64,000 nucleotides of DNA from Oscillospiraceae bacterium (GCA_021769525.1 JAETSQ010000006.1:24301-88300); one strand, 5' to 3'; counted from the stretch's first letter, positions 9,256 to 17,983 are shown. Translations and numbers: made by a program. The notes: a model not told the origin generated them from the sequence alone.

Positions 9256-9357
9256 TCACCTTCTCCGCAGCCCCAGCGCGCCAAAAACAACGGCGCAGGC
9301 CCCGCAGACAGAGGCGACGATGCCCAGCACCAGACCACAGACCGAAAAGCCCTTCAT
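9256..9357 (-). CDS. 33-residue single-pass membrane peptide
   Basis: Too short for routine gene callers. ATG at 9357 is preceded by AAAGGGGG at good distance. The product MKGFSVCGLVLG... is almost entirely one glycine/alanine/valine-rich transmembrane helix ending in GLRRR, so it should insert with the arginines in the cytoplasm. A terminator follows directly and a TATGAT -10 box lies upstream. Function unknown. Confidence 0.6.
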   Translation of the reverse strand: MKGFSVCGLVLGIVASVCGACAVVFGALGLRRR

Positions 9358-9390
9358 CCTCACAGCCCCCTTTGTTTTTTGTTATCATAG

Positions 9391-9474
9391 CATATTTTGC
9401 CCCGTTTGGGAAGATGTCCCGCCGTCCCCGCCACTCTCTGCCCAAAAAAGTCTCGCGCCGGGCCGCAAAATATG
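9391..9474. promoter_or_regulatory. Divergent promoter region with 10-base inverted repeat
   Basis: CATATTTTGC (9391-9400) and its exact complement GCAAAATATG (9465-9474) lie at the two divergent -10 regions: TATGAT on the minus strand for the small peptide and TATACT on the plus strand for the amidohydrolase. Could be a shared operator pair. Confidence 0.4.
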
Positions 9475-9518
9475 TTATACTGTAAAAAAGCTGTATGTGT
9501 CTGGAAAGGAGTGGAAAA

Positions 9519-10811
9519 ATGGCGTCTGTACTGCTGAAGAACTGCCGCCTCATCGATGAAACGGGGGAGATCGTCACCGGGGAGGACCTGCTGGTCCGGG
9601 ACGGGGTCATCGCCGCCCGCGGCAAGGGCCTGGCCCTGCCGGAGGGGGAGACGGGGGAAACGCTGGATTGCTCCGGGCTTTTTGTCAGCCCCGGCCTCAC
9701 CATCCTCCACGCCCATTCCCCCATGCACATCCTCCGGGGGGTGGCGGAGGACGTGAACGTGAACGACTGGTTCAACAAGGAGATATGGCCCTACGAGAGC
9801 AAGATACAGGAGGAGGACATCTACTGGGGGGCCCGCCTCTGCTGCGCCGAGATGCTGGACCACGGGGTCACCGCCTTTGCCGACCACTACTTCCACGGGG
9901 AGCAGATCGCCCAGGCGGCCAAGGAGAGCGGCATCCGGGCGGACATCGCCGGGACGGTGTTTGCCTTTGACGGCGATCCGGAGCCGGAGATGAAGCCGGT
10001 GGAGACCCTGATGGAGCAGTACCGGGGCGACCCCCTGGTGAAGATACGCTTCGGCCCCCATTCCCCTTACATCTGCTCCCCGGAGGTGCTGCGCACCCTG
10101 GTGGAGGCGGCCAGGGAGAAGGGCGGCGGCATCCATCTCCACGTCTCGGAGACCGCCGCCCAGGTGGCGGAAAGCCGGGAGAAGCACGGCAAGACCCCCT
10201 TCCGGGTGGTGGCGGAGGCCGGGGGCTTCACCGTCCCCTGCATCGTGGCCCACGGCCTTTGGATCGAGGAGGAGGACCTGCCCCTGCTGGGGGAGGATAC
10301 ATACATCGCCCACTGCCCCAAGACCTACATGAAGCTGGGGGCCGGGCGGGGGCCCATCTGGGACCATTGGCGGCAGGTGAACCTTTGCATCGGGACCGAC
10401 GGGGCGGCCAGCTCCAACTCGGTGGACCCCCTGGAGCAGGCCCGGCTCTTCGCCCTGGTGGGAAAGCTGACGGACCGGGCGGAGGATTACCCCCTCCGGG
10501 AGGTCTGGCAGGTGCTGATGCGGGGGCACCGGGCGCTGGGCTTCGGCTCCGGGCGCCTTGTTCCCGGCGCGGCGGCGGACCTCTGCTTCTGGGACCTGGA
10601 TACCCCCCAGACCGCCCCCCTCTACAGCCCCCTGGCGGCCATCCTCTACAGCGCGGACAGCCGGAACATCCGCCACGTGATGGTGGCGGGGGAGTTCCGC
10701 AAGCGGGACGGGGCCCTGGCCTTCGATACCGCTCCCATTCTGGAAAACGCCGCCCGGTGCGCCAGGGAGATCTCCATCCGGGGCAAAGGCGTCAGCAAAC
10801 TGCGGTTCTAG
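9519..10811 (+). CDS. Amidohydrolase, MTA/SAH deaminase or TRZ/ATZ type
   Basis: 430-residue metal-dependent hydrolase of the amidohydrolase superfamily acting on deaminated purine-like or triazine-like substrates. The beta-sandwich N-terminus (LLKNCRLIDETGEIV) is followed by the metal site HAH in TILHAHSPMH, a histidine in GIHLHVSE, another in VAHGLWIEEEDL, the family stretch IAHCPKTYMKLGAG and the catalytic aspartate in CIGTDGAASSN. These match S-adenosylhomocysteine/5-methylthioadenosine deaminases, so deamination of a nucleoside is most likely; guanine deaminase or SsnA-like roles cannot be excluded. ATG at 9519 follows AAAGGAG; an upstream ATG at 9495 lacks a ribosome site. Confidence 0.9.
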   Translation: MASVLLKNCRLIDETGEIVTGEDLLVRDGVIAARGKGLALPEGETGETLDCSGLFVSPGLTILHAHSPMHILRGVAEDVNVNDWFNKEIWPYESKIQEEDIYWGARLCCAEMLDHGVTAFADHYFHGEQIAQAAKESGIRADIAGTVFAFDGDPEPEMKPVETLMEQYRGDPLVKIRFGPHSPYICSPEVLRTLVEAAREKGGGIHLHVSETAAQVAESREKHGKTPFRVVAEAGGFTVPCIVAHGLWIEEEDLPLLGEDTYIAHCPKTYMKLGAGRGPIWDHWRQVNLCIGTDGAASSNSVDPLEQARLFALVGKLTDRAEDYPLREVWQVLMRGHRALGFGSGRLVPGAAADLCFWDLDTPQTAPLYSPLAAILYSADSRNIRHVMVAGEFRKRDGALAFDTAPILENAARCAREISIRGKGVSKLRF

Positions 10812-10822
10812 GGGAACCCCTC

Positions 10823-11012
10823 CGTCTCGCTTCGCTCGACACCTCCCCTTTCAGGGGAGGCTCTGGCGAGGACGCAAAGCTGCCCGCTTTGCCAAGGGCT
10901 CCCCTGAAAGGGTGGCCGTAGGCCACGTTCCCGACCGCAGGGAGGGATGCTGGCATTTCCCAAAGGGAAATGTCTGAGGGGTTCTTTTCGCCGCAGCAAA
11001 CCAAGTATCCCC
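10823..11012. repeat. Palindrome-rich intergenic repeat block
   Basis: Contains CACCTCCCCTTTCAGGGGAGG, then CCCTGAAAGGG, TGGCCGTAGGCCA and CATTTCCCAAAGGGAAATG, all short hairpins. No reading frame has coding character. Resembles the dispersed non-coding elements common between genes in Oscillospiraceae. Confidence 0.6.
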
Positions 11013-11040
11013 AAGGCTCCCTCGCCGAGGGAGGCTTTTT
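11013..11040 (+). terminator. Terminator before the flotillin gene
   Basis: AAGGCTCCCTC...GAGGGAGGC followed by TTTTT. It probably ends the amidohydrolase transcript. Confidence 0.7.
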
Positions 11041-11091
11041 GGAAAAATTCTGTCACATGGATTTTGCTTTATGTAAGGAGGTAATTTGAAA

Positions 11092-12714
11092 ATGCTGGAT
11101 AAGATTCTTGCGATCGCGCCCATTGTTATCATCGTGGCGGCGGTGGTGGCCCTGCTGGCCAGCGGGTACAAAAAGGCCCCGCCGGATACCGCCTTCATCG
11201 TCTCCGGCCTGCGGCGGCGCACCGTCATCGGCAAGGCCGTCATCAAGATCCCGTTTTTGGAGCGGCTGGACATTGTGAGCCTAAAGCTCATCCCGGTGGA
11301 TGTGAAGACCTCCAACGCCGTCCCCACCGCCGATTACATCAACATCCGGGTGGATGCCGCTGTCAACGTAAAGATCAGCGCCACCCCGGAAAAACTGGCC
11401 CTGGCCGCCCAGAACTTCCTGAACCAGAAGACGGATTACGTCCGTTCGGTGGCCCAGGAGGTGCTGGAAGGCAATATGCGCGAGATCGTGGGCAAAATGA
11501 AGCTGGAGGAGATGGTCAGCGACCGCCAGAAGTTCGCCGAGCTGGTGAAGGAAAACGCCGAGCCGGACCTGGCCGCCATGGGCCTGGACATCGTCAGCTT
11601 CAACGTCCAGAACTTCTCCGATGAAAACGGCGTCATCGATGACCTGGGTATCGATAACATCAGCCAGATCAAAAAGAAGGCCGCCATCGCCAAGGCGGAG
11701 GCGGACAAGGAGATCGCGGTGGCTAAGGCGGAAGCGGACCGCCAGGCCAACGAGGCCCGCGTGGACGCCGACCGGGAGATCGCCATCAAGAAGAACGAGC
11801 TGGACATCCAGATGGCGGAGCTGAAGAAGCGGGAGGACACCAAGCGGGCCGAGGCGGACGCCGCCTACCGCATCCAGGAGCAGGAGCAGCGCAAGATCAT
11901 CGAGGTAGCTACCGCCAACGCGGACATCGCCAAGCAGGAGCGGGAAGTGGAGCTGAAGCGCAAGGAAGCCGAGGTGCGGGAGCAGGCCCTTTCCGCCGAG
12001 ATCCGCAAGACCGCCGACGCCGACCTGTACCGCCGCCAGAAGCAGGCGGAAGCCGAGCAGTACGAGGCCCAGAAGGACGCCGAAGCCAAGCTCTTTATGA
12101 ACGAGCAGGAGGCCGCGGGCCTGCTGGCCAAGCGCAACGCGGAGGCCAAGGCCCTGCGCTTCATGCAGGAGCAGGAGGCCGCCGGTATCCTGGCTAAGGG
12201 CGACGCCGAGGCCAAGGCTCTGCTCTTCATGCAGGAGCGGGAGGCCGCCGGCATCCGGGCCAAGGGTGAGGCGGAGGCCAGCACCATCCAGGCCAAGGGC
12301 CTTGCGGAGGCCGAAGCCATCCGGGCCCAGGGCCTTGCCGAAGCCGAGGCCATGGAGAAGAAGGCGCTGGCCTACCAGAAGTACAACAACGCCGCCATGG
12401 CGGAGATGCTCATCCAGGTGCTGCCGGACATCGCCGGCAAGATCGCCGAGCCCCTGGCCCAGATCGACAAGATCACCATCATCGGCGGGGACGGTTCCGG
12501 CGTGGGAAGCGTGGCGGACAATGTTCCCACCGTGATGGCGAAGCTCATCGAATCCATGAAGGACACCACCGGCATCGACCTGACGGAGGTCATCAAAGCC
12601 GATACCTACGACGCCAAGGTGAACCGCAACCTGAACATCACCGGCCTGGGGGAGGGAGCTCCCGCCCCGGAGGTGAAGGTGGACCTGGGCACAGGTGACA
12701 CCACTGTAGAGTAG
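11092..12714 (+). CDS. floT: Flotillin-like SPFH/band-7 protein
   Basis: Membrane scaffold protein of functional lipid microdomains. 540 residues: one N-terminal transmembrane helix (about 3-25), the SPFH/band-7 domain (about 27-200, starting KKAPPDTAFIVSG, with VDVKTSNAVPTADYINIRVDA), then a long coiled coil (about 205-440) rich in A, E, K, and a C-terminal flotillin domain (MAEMLIQVLPDIAGKIAEPL...). The coiled coil contains near-exact tandem repeats of a 22-residue unit (E-Q-E-A-A-G-x-L-A-K... ). AAGGAGG lies ten bases before the ATG; a TTG two codons upstream is too near it. YihY-like gene follows 20 bases on, suggesting a two-gene envelope operon. Confidence 0.95.
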   Translation: MLDKILAIAPIVIIVAAVVALLASGYKKAPPDTAFIVSGLRRRTVIGKAVIKIPFLERLDIVSLKLIPVDVKTSNAVPTADYINIRVDAAVNVKISATPEKLALAAQNFLNQKTDYVRSVAQEVLEGNMREIVGKMKLEEMVSDRQKFAELVKENAEPDLAAMGLDIVSFNVQNFSDENGVIDDLGIDNISQIKKKAAIAKAEADKEIAVAKAEADRQANEARVDADREIAIKKNELDIQMAELKKREDTKRAEADAAYRIQEQEQRKIIEVATANADIAKQEREVELKRKEAEVREQALSAEIRKTADADLYRRQKQAEAEQYEAQKDAEAKLFMNEQEAAGLLAKRNAEAKALRFMQEQEAAGILAKGDAEAKALLFMQEREAAGIRAKGEAEASTIQAKGLAEAEAIRAQGLAEAEAMEKKALAYQKYNNAAMAEMLIQVLPDIAGKIAEPLAQIDKITIIGGDGSGVGSVADNVPTVMAKLIESMKDTTGIDLTEVIKADTYDAKVNRNLNITGLGEGAPAPEVKVDLGTGDTTVE

Positions 12715-12734
12715 ATAGAAAGGGAGATGAGCCG

Positions 12735-13580
12735 ATGAAGGACTGGGCGGAGCGGCTGGGCCGCAGTCTCTCCCGGTACCGCCTCTGGCGGCTGGGGGAG
12801 GGGATGGTCCGGGGATACCTGGACCACGAGGTGGGCAAATCCGCCGCCGCCCTGGCCTATTATCTGCTGTTCTCCTTCTTCCCGCTGCTCATCTTCCTCA
12901 GCACCCTGGTGGGCTTTCTGGAGCTGGAACCCCTCACCCTGGGGCCCCACCTCCAGAACCTCATCCCAGGGGAGGTGCTCCGGCTGGTGAACGCCTATCT
13001 CGTCCATGTCACCGAGCTGCGCAGCGGCAACCTCCTGGCGGTGAGCCTGCTGGCTACCCTGTGGCTCCCCATGCGGGCGGTGGACAGCCTGATGAAGGCG
13101 GTGAACACCGCCTACGATGTCAAAAATCCCCGCCCCACCCTCCGGCACCAGGTGGTGGTGCTGCTCTTCACCCTCTTCCTGATGGCGGTGATGATGCTCA
13201 CCCTGGTGCTGGTGCTGGCGGGCCGGGGCTTCCTCACCTTCCTTGGCCGCTATCTCCCGGTCATCCAGCCCTTCATCGGCCTTTGGAACACCCTGCGCTT
13301 CCCCCTGATGGGGGCGGCCTTCTTCCTAGCCCTGGGGGCGCTGTACTGGGTGGCACCGGGGATCCGGGGCCCCCGGCGGCGGGTCTTTCCGGGGGCGGTG
13401 GCGGCCCTCTGCTCCTGGCTGGCCTTTTCGGCGGGGTTCTCCTTCTACGTGGAGAATATCGCCAACTACTCGGCGCTGTACGGGGCCCTGGGCGGCATCA
13501 TCATCCTGCTGCTCTGGCTCTACGCCACCGCCACCGTGCTCATCCTGGGGGCGGAGTTCAACCACGCCCTGATGGTGTGA
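12735..13580 (+). CDS. YihY/BrkB family inner-membrane protein
   Basis: 281-residue polytopic protein of the YihY/virulence factor BrkB family (once wrongly called RNase BN). Six hydrophobic segments are visible: around residues 35-65, 90-110 (LLAVSLLATLWL), 135-165, 185-205, 215-235 and 245-270 (GGIIILLLWLYATATVLILGAE). The family motifs AALAYYLLFSFFPLLIF and the C-terminal YATATVLILGAEFN are present. AAAGGGAGATGAG precedes the ATG. Function is not settled; envelope-related transport is assumed. Lies downstream of flotillin. Confidence 0.9.
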   Translation: MKDWAERLGRSLSRYRLWRLGEGMVRGYLDHEVGKSAAALAYYLLFSFFPLLIFLSTLVGFLELEPLTLGPHLQNLIPGEVLRLVNAYLVHVTELRSGNLLAVSLLATLWLPMRAVDSLMKAVNTAYDVKNPRPTLRHQVVVLLFTLFLMAVMMLTLVLVLAGRGFLTFLGRYLPVIQPFIGLWNTLRFPLMGAAFFLALGALYWVAPGIRGPRRRVFPGAVAALCSWLAFSAGFSFYVENIANYSALYGALGGIIILLLWLYATATVLILGAEFNHALMV

Positions 13581-13616
13581 GGGGAGGACCGGGCGGCTTT
13601 TCCGGCGCATAGATCC

Positions 13617-13645
13617 TTGACACTGGTATATACTTTGTATATACT
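13617..13645 (+). promoter_or_regulatory. mazEF promoter with embedded operator octamers
   Basis: TTGACA (13617-13622), 17-base spacer, TATACT (13640-13645). Two self-complementary octamers GTATATAC (13626-13633 and 13637-13644), three bases apart, lie in the spacer and over the -10, as expected for an autorepressed toxin-antitoxin operon. Confidence 0.85.
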
Positions 13646-13663
13646 ATATGTGAGGTGATGGGT

Positions 13664-13930
13664 ATGTACGCAACGATCCAGAAATGGGGGAACAGCCAGG
13701 GCATTCGCCTGCCCAGTGTCCTTCTCAAGTCCTTGGATATAAAAGAAAACGACCGGCTGGAGATCATCCAAGTGGAGGACGGCATCCAGCTTCGGAAAGC
13801 GCCCAAGGTACACCGCAGCTTTGAGGAACGCTTTGCGGAGCAGTTTGGCGTATCTCCGGAGGAAAGCGATATTCGTTTTGATAACGAAGAGCTTGATTGG
13901 GGCAGTCCCCAGGGAGCGGAGGTATGGTGA
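13664..13930 (+). CDS. mazE: MazE/AbrB-type antitoxin
   Basis: 88 residues with an N-terminal swapped-hairpin AbrB/MazE DNA-binding fold: IQKWGNSQGIRLPSVLLKSLDI is the hallmark (WGNS-GIRLP). The acidic C-terminal tail (EESDIRFDNEELDW) would bind and cover the toxin. GAGGTG lies six bases before the ATG at 13664, which also starts exactly at the conserved domain; GTG 13655 and ATG 13658 are alternatives overlapping the ribosome site. Overlaps the toxin gene by seven bases and is probably autorepressing through the GTATATAC octamers. Confidence 0.92.
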   Translation: MYATIQKWGNSQGIRLPSVLLKSLDIKENDRLEIIQVEDGIQLRKAPKVHRSFEERFAEQFGVSPEESDIRFDNEELDWGSPQGAEVW

Positions 13931-14259
13931 CGGTGTTTGAGCAGGGGGACATCATCTATATGGATTTTTGCCCCCAAACCGGGCATGAGCAGGCGGGGCG
14001 GCGTCCGGGGCTGGTCATCAGTAAAACCGCTTTCAACCGAAAATCCAGCATGGTCATGGTGTGCCCCATCACCCATACCGCCAGGGGCCTTTTCTTTCAG
14101 CCCAAACTGCCAAGCGGGCTGAAAACAGATGGCTACGTCCTTTGTGACCAAGCGCGTTTTTTGGACATCGGGGCACGGAACGCACGCTTTGAAGAAAAGG
14201 TCCCCCAGGATTTTCTGGCGGAGGTCGTCGACTTGGTGTGTTCCCTGATCGAAACATGA
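13924..14259 (+). CDS. mazF: MazF/PemK-family mRNA interferase toxin
   Basis: 111-residue endoribonuclease toxin of the CcdB/PemK barrel family. The motif GDIIYMDFCPQTGHEQAGRRPGLVIS shows the conserved GDI-x-W/Y and H-E-Q-x-G-x-R-P blocks, and CPITHT and FLDIGAR complete the active surface. The ATGGTGA overlap with mazE couples translation. The antitoxin-toxin pair forms a complete module with its own promoter and terminator, located in the accessory zone between two XRE copies. Confidence 0.93.
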   Translation: MVTVFEQGDIIYMDFCPQTGHEQAGRRPGLVISKTAFNRKSSMVMVCPITHTARGLFFQPKLPSGLKTDGYVLCDQARFLDIGARNARFEEKVPQDFLAEVVDLVCSLIET

Positions 14260-14263
14260 AGCG

Positions 14264-14298
14264 AATAGCCCACATCAGAAACGGTGTGGGCTATTTTT
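14264..14298 (+). terminator. Terminator of the mazEF operon
   Basis: AATAGCCCACA pairs with TGTGGGCTATT, followed by TTT. Confidence 0.85.
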
Positions 14299-14334
14299 GT
14301 ATCCTGAAAACCACGCCCTGCACTTTCAAAGAAT

Positions 14335-14404
14335 TTCGTATACTTAATTTAAGTATACGAAGGACACTTTTGCTGAAAACAATCTTATAATATACTTAAA
14401 TTTA
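14335..14404 (+). promoter_or_regulatory. Palindromic operator and -10 region of XRE copy 2
   Basis: A perfect 27-base palindrome occupies 14335-14361: arms TTCGTATACTTAA and TTAAGTATACGAA around a single T. A second half site TATACTTAAATTTA begins at 14391, directly on a TATAAT box (14386-14391). The arrangement suits binding of one dimer upstream and a second over the -10. Confidence 0.7.
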
Positions 14405-14412
14405 GGATGTTG

Positions 14413-14487
14413 ATGACAGATGAAGGTATGCGTGATAAAAGCGAAAAGCATTGCAATAGTCCAGAAAATGCGGGTGGTGGGACATGA
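14413..14487 (+). CDS. Possible 24-residue leader peptide
   Basis: ATG at 14413 after AGGATGTTG opens a frame (MTDEGMRDKSEKHC...) whose TGA overlaps the ATG of XRE copy 2 in an ATGA. The overlap suggests translational coupling, but the peptide has no recognisable feature and copy 1 lacks it. Confidence 0.25.
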   Translation: MTDEGMRDKSEKHCNSPENAGGGT

Positions 14488-14807
14488 AGGATATTTTGGC
14501 AGAAATCACAAGGCTGCGACTGGCAAGAAACTGGTCTGAATACGATTTAGCGAAACGGGCTGAAATACCTCAATCTACAATTTCGTCCTGGTATCGCAAA
14601 AATCAACTGCCCACCTTTCGGTCACTGGAAAGGGTCTGTTCCGGTTTTGGCATCACCATGTCACAGTTTTTTGCAGAAAGTGGTGACGCAATTTCTTTGT
14701 CCCCCAAACAGATGGAAATGTTAGAGCACTGGTCATCACTGAACGAAACACAGCAGGAATTATTTTTAGAGCTTTTCAAAAACGGTCAATTATATCGCCA
14801 AGCATGA
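14484..14807 (+). CDS. XRE-family transcriptional regulator (copy 2)
   Basis: 107-residue Cro/C1 helix-turn-helix protein nearly identical to the gene at 7163-7468. Residues 1-99 match except for a few conservative changes; the last eight residues (NGQLYRQA) differ, showing that the duplication boundary lies within the end of the gene. Unlike copy 1 it has no SLOG/HTH partner downstream; instead a short coding remnant and a terminator follow. It carries its own palindromic operator. Possibly a silencer or competitor of copy 1 because both would bind related DNA. Confidence 0.88.
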   Translation: MKDILAEITRLRLARNWSEYDLAKRAEIPQSTISSWYRKNQLPTFRSLERVCSGFGITMSQFFAESGDAISLSPKQMEMLEHWSSLNETQQELFLELFKNGQLYRQA

Positions 14808-14874
14808 GGGCCATCTTTCACGGATCCATTGGGAGATACAGCGGTTTGAGCCAGAAGAGAAAAATAGAAGATAA
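14788..14874 (+). pseudogene. C-terminal remnant of an unknown protein
   Basis: In a second frame overlapping the end of XRE copy 2, 28 codons read NYIAKHEGHLSRIHW and then EIQRFEPEEKNRR before a TAA. The charged, codon-rich character suggests the tail of a gene whose body was replaced by the XRE duplication. Origin not identified. Confidence 0.35.
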
Positions 14875-14876
14875 AG

Positions 14877-14913
14877 CACACCCCCGGAGAACTCTCCGAG
14901 GGTGTTGTCATTT
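14877..14913 (+). terminator. Terminator after XRE copy 2
   Basis: ACACCCCCGGAGA pairs with TCTCCGAGGGTGT; followed by a T-containing tail (TGTCATTT). Confidence 0.65.
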
Positions 14914-14942
14914 AGAAGAGAACCGCTGTGCGGTAAAAGCCT

Positions 14943-15019
14943 TGGCCGTTCTTCTTTTTGCTTCTTTTTCTTCTTCCGCAAGAAGAAAAAGAAGGCAGGG
15001 CCGGGCGGCAGCCCGGATT
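14943..15019 (-). repeat. Dispersed palindromic A/G-rich repeat, copy 1
   Basis: TGGCCGTTCTTCTTTTTGC, TTCTTTTTCTTCTT...AAGAAGAAAAAGAA and the trailing GGCGGCAGCCC match the family at 21282, 41892 and 43900; this copy is in minus orientation. It lies just past the valS stop. Confidence 0.8.
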
Positions 15020-15042
15020 AGCGTAAAAGACGCGCGTGCTTC

Positions 15043-17673
15043 CTATCCCAGCGCCGCGATGGATTCCTCCAGCTTGGCGAGGTGCTGGCGGCTCACCTCG
15101 ATCTTCTTTCGCTCCGCGTCCACCACCTGGGCGGGAGCCTTCGCCACAAATGCCTCGTTTTGCAGCTTTTTCTCCACAAAGGCGATGTCGCTGAGGCACT
15201 TTTCCTTTTCCTTCTGGAGCCGGGCCAGCTCCTTCTCCTTATCGATGAGCTGCTCCATGGGGATGAGGGCCTTGGCGGCGGGGGTGATGACCTGCACCGC
15301 GCCGGGGAGGTCGAATTTCTCCCCCACCTCCACCGACTGGGCGGAGGCCAGCCGCTCCAGGAAGGGGGCCCCGGCCCGGAACACCGCCGTCTCCCCGGTC
15401 TCGATGTAGACCTTGGCTTTCTTCGCCGGGGGGATGTTCATCTCCGCCCGCTGGTTGCGGATGGCCTTGATGAGGTCCATCACCTTCTGGAAGTCCGCTT
15501 CCTCCTGGGTGAAGGAGAGGGCCTCGTCGTAGACCGGCCACTTGGCTACCATGATGCTGGGGCCCTCCCCGGCGTGGGGCAGGGACTGCCAGATCTCCTC
15601 GGTGATGAAGGGCATGAAGGGGTGCAGCAGCTTGAGGGTGTTGCCCAGGACGTACACCAGCACCTGCTGGGCGGCCCTGGCGGTCTCGCCGCCGGCCGCC
15701 AGGCGGGTCTTGCAAAGCTCGATGTACCAGTCGCAGAGGATGTCCCAAATGAAGTCGTAGAGCTTCTGGACGGCGATGCCCAGCTCGAACCGCTCCAGGT
15801 TATCGGTGACCTCCTTCACCAGGGTGTTGTAGAGGCTCACCACCCACTTGTCCTCGGTCTCCAGCGTCTCCGGGAGTTTTGCCTCGGTGATGCTCTCGTC
15901 CAGGTTCATCAGCAGGAAGCGGCTGGCGTTCCAGATCTTGTTGGCAAAGTTCCGGCTGGCCTTCACCTTCTCATCGGAGAAGCGCATATCGTTGCCGGGG
16001 CTGTTGCCGGTTGCCAGGGCAAAGCGCAGGGTGTCGGCTCCGTACTGGTCGATGATCTCCAGGGGGTCGATGCCGTTGCCCAAGGACTTGGACATCTTGC
16101 GCCCCTGGGCGTCCCGCACCAGGCCGTGGATGAGCACCGTATCGAAGGGGGTCCGGCCCATCTGCTCGCAGCCGGAGAAGATCATCCGGGCCACCCAGAA
16201 GAAGATGATGTCGTACCCCGTCACCAGGGTGTTGGTGGGGTAGAAGTATTTCAGCTCCGGGGTCTCATCCGGCCAGCCCAGGGTGGAGAAGGGCCACAGG
16301 GCGGAGGAGAACCAGGTATCCAGGGTGTCGGGGTCCTGCTCCAGCCGCTGGCTTCCGCACTTGGGGCAGGCGTGGGGGACCTCCCTGGCTACGATGACCT
16401 CCCCGCAGTCCCGGCAGTACCAGGCGGGGATGCGGTGGCCCCACCAAAGCTGGCGGCTGATGCACCAGTCCTTGATGTTCTCCATCCAGTGGAAGTAGGT
16501 CTTGTCGAACCGCTCCGGGACGAACTTGGTGGCGCCGCTCTTCACCGCCTGGATGGCGGGCTTTGCCAGGGGCTCCATCCGGACGAACCACTGCTTGGAG
16601 ATGAGGGGCTCCACGGTGGTGCCGCAGCGGTAGCAGCAGCCCACGTTGTGGCTGTAGTCCTCGATGCGGACCAGATACCCCTGGGCCTCCAGGTCGGCCA
16701 CGATGGCTTTGCGGGCGGCGTAGCGGTCCATCCCGGCGTATTTGCCGCCATTCTCGTTGATGGTGCCGTCCTCATTCATGATGTTGAGGATGGGCAGGTC
16801 GTGGCGCAGGCCCACCTCGTAGTCGTTGGGGTCGTGGGCGGGGGTGATCTTGACGCAGCCGGTGCCGAACTCCTGCTCCACGTAGGGATCGGCGATGAGG
16901 GGGATCTCCTTGTTCACCAGGGGCAGCAGCAGCATCTTTCCCACCAGGTGGGTATACCGCTCGTCCTCCGGGTTGACGGCCACGGCGGTATCCCCCAGCA
17001 TCGTCTCCGGCCGGGTGGTGGCGATCTCGATATACTGCCCCTCCATCCCCACGATGGGATAGCGGATATGCCAGAAGTGGCCCGCCTGGTCCTCGTACTC
17101 CACCTCAGCGTCCGAGATGGAGGTGAGGCAGTGGGGGCACCAGTTGATGATCCGCTCTCCCCGGTAGATGAGGCCCTTTTCGTACAGGCGGCAGAAGACC
17201 TCGTTCACCGCCTTGTTGCAGCCCTCGTCCAGGGTGAAGCGCTCCCGCTGCCAGTCGCAGGAGGAGCCCAGCTTTTTGAGCTGCTCCACAATGCGCCCGC
17301 CATACTTCTCCTTCCAGGCCCAGGCCCGCTCCAGGAACTTTTCCCGGCCCAGGTCCTCCTTGGTGAGGCCCTCCTCCTTCATGGACGCCACGATCTTCGC
17401 CTCGGTGGCGATGGAGGCGTGGTCGGTGCCGGGGAGCCAGAGGGCGCTGCGCCCCTGCATCCGCCGCCAGCGGATGAGGATGTCCTGGAGGGTCTCATCC
17501 AAGGCGTGGCCCATGTGCAGCTGCCCGGTGATGTTGGGGGGCGGGATGACGATGGTATAGGGCTTCTTTTGGGGGTCGATCTCGGCGTGGAAGAAGTTCC
17601 CCTCCTGCCAGAAGGCGTAGGTGCGGTCCTCCACCGATTTTGGGTCGTAGACCTTTGCCAGTTCTCTTGCCAT
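15043..17673 (-). CDS. valS: Valine--tRNA ligase
   Basis: Class Ia aminoacyl-tRNA synthetase that charges tRNA-Val and edits threonine. 876 residues from [11 protein letters not shown]; the signature HMGH (HIGH type) lies in [14 protein letters not shown], the KMSKS loop in [13 protein letters not shown], with the editing CP1 domain between them and the C-terminal coiled-coil arm ([14 protein letters not shown]...) typical of ValRS. AAAGGAG is eight bases before the ATG at 17673; the frame extends upstream only through the T-box leader. Expression should rise when uncharged tRNA-Val binds the T-box. Confidence 0.98.
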   Translation of the reverse strand: MARELAKVYDPKSVEDRTYAFWQEGNFFHAEIDPQKKPYTIVIPPPNITGQLHMGHALDETLQDILIRWRRMQGRSALWLPGTDHASIATEAKIVASMKEEGLTKEDLGREKFLERAWAWKEKYGGRIVEQLKKLGSSCDWQRERFTLDEGCNKAVNEVFCRLYEKGLIYRGERIINWCPHCLTSISDAEVEYEDQAGHFWHIRYPIVGMEGQYIEIATTRPETMLGDTAVAVNPEDERYTHLVGKMLLLPLVNKEIPLIADPYVEQEFGTGCVKITPAHDPNDYEVGLRHDLPILNIMNEDGTINENGGKYAGMDRYAARKAIVADLEAQGYLVRIEDYSHNVGCCYRCGTTVEPLISKQWFVRMEPLAKPAIQAVKSGATKFVPERFDKTYFHWMENIKDWCISRQLWWGHRIPAWYCRDCGEVIVAREVPHACPKCGSQRLEQDPDTLDTWFSSALWPFSTLGWPDETPELKYFYPTNTLVTGYDIIFFWVARMIFSGCEQMGRTPFDTVLIHGLVRDAQGRKMSKSLGNGIDPLEIIDQYGADTLRFALATGNSPGNDMRFSDEKVKASRNFANKIWNASRFLLMNLDESITEAKLPETLETEDKWVVSLYNTLVKEVTDNLERFELGIAVQKLYDFIWDILCDWYIELCKTRLAAGGETARAAQQVLVYVLGNTLKLLHPFMPFITEEIWQSLPHAGEGPSIMVAKWPVYDEALSFTQEEADFQKVMDLIKAIRNQRAEMNIPPAKKAKVYIETGETAVFRAGAPFLERLASAQSVEVGEKFDLPGAVQVITPAAKALIPMEQLIDKEKELARLQKEKEKCLSDIAFVEKKLQNEAFVAKAPAQVVDAERKKIEVSRQHLAKLEESIAALG

Positions 17674-17703
17674 TGTATTGCTCCTTTCGGGTTGTTCTCC
17701 GAC

Positions 17704-17977
17704 AAAATAAAAAAGCGCCTGCCGCCCCCATGGGCAACAGGACGCGGACGCGCGGTACCACCTGACTTCGCGCCCGCCGGGAAAGGGGGCGCGCACTCAC
17801 TGCCCCCGATAACGCCGGGGCGGGGCGCCGGGGCCTACCGGGGGACGCTCCCCCTTTCGGGCCGGGACTCCAAGGCGACTTCGGCAGTCCCCGCCGCGGC
17901 CTTGCACCAAAAGCGGCCGCTCTCTGTGGGCCGGGGGCCCTGCCTACTGCTCCTCTTCGCAGTCTTTGTTCTGATTA
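17704..17977 (-). promoter_or_regulatory. T-box riboswitch leader of valS
   Basis: The T-box core AGGTGGTACCGCG reads on the minus strand at 17763-17751. Upstream are stem I elements (AGAGAGCGGCC, GGTGCAAG, AGTAGGCA) and a GAAGTCGCC segment in which GTC (17879-17877) is the candidate valine specifier. Downstream a GC hairpin followed by TTTTTTATTTTG (ending near 17704) is the regulated terminator. Confidence 0.93.
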
Positions 17978-17983
17978 CAGCTT

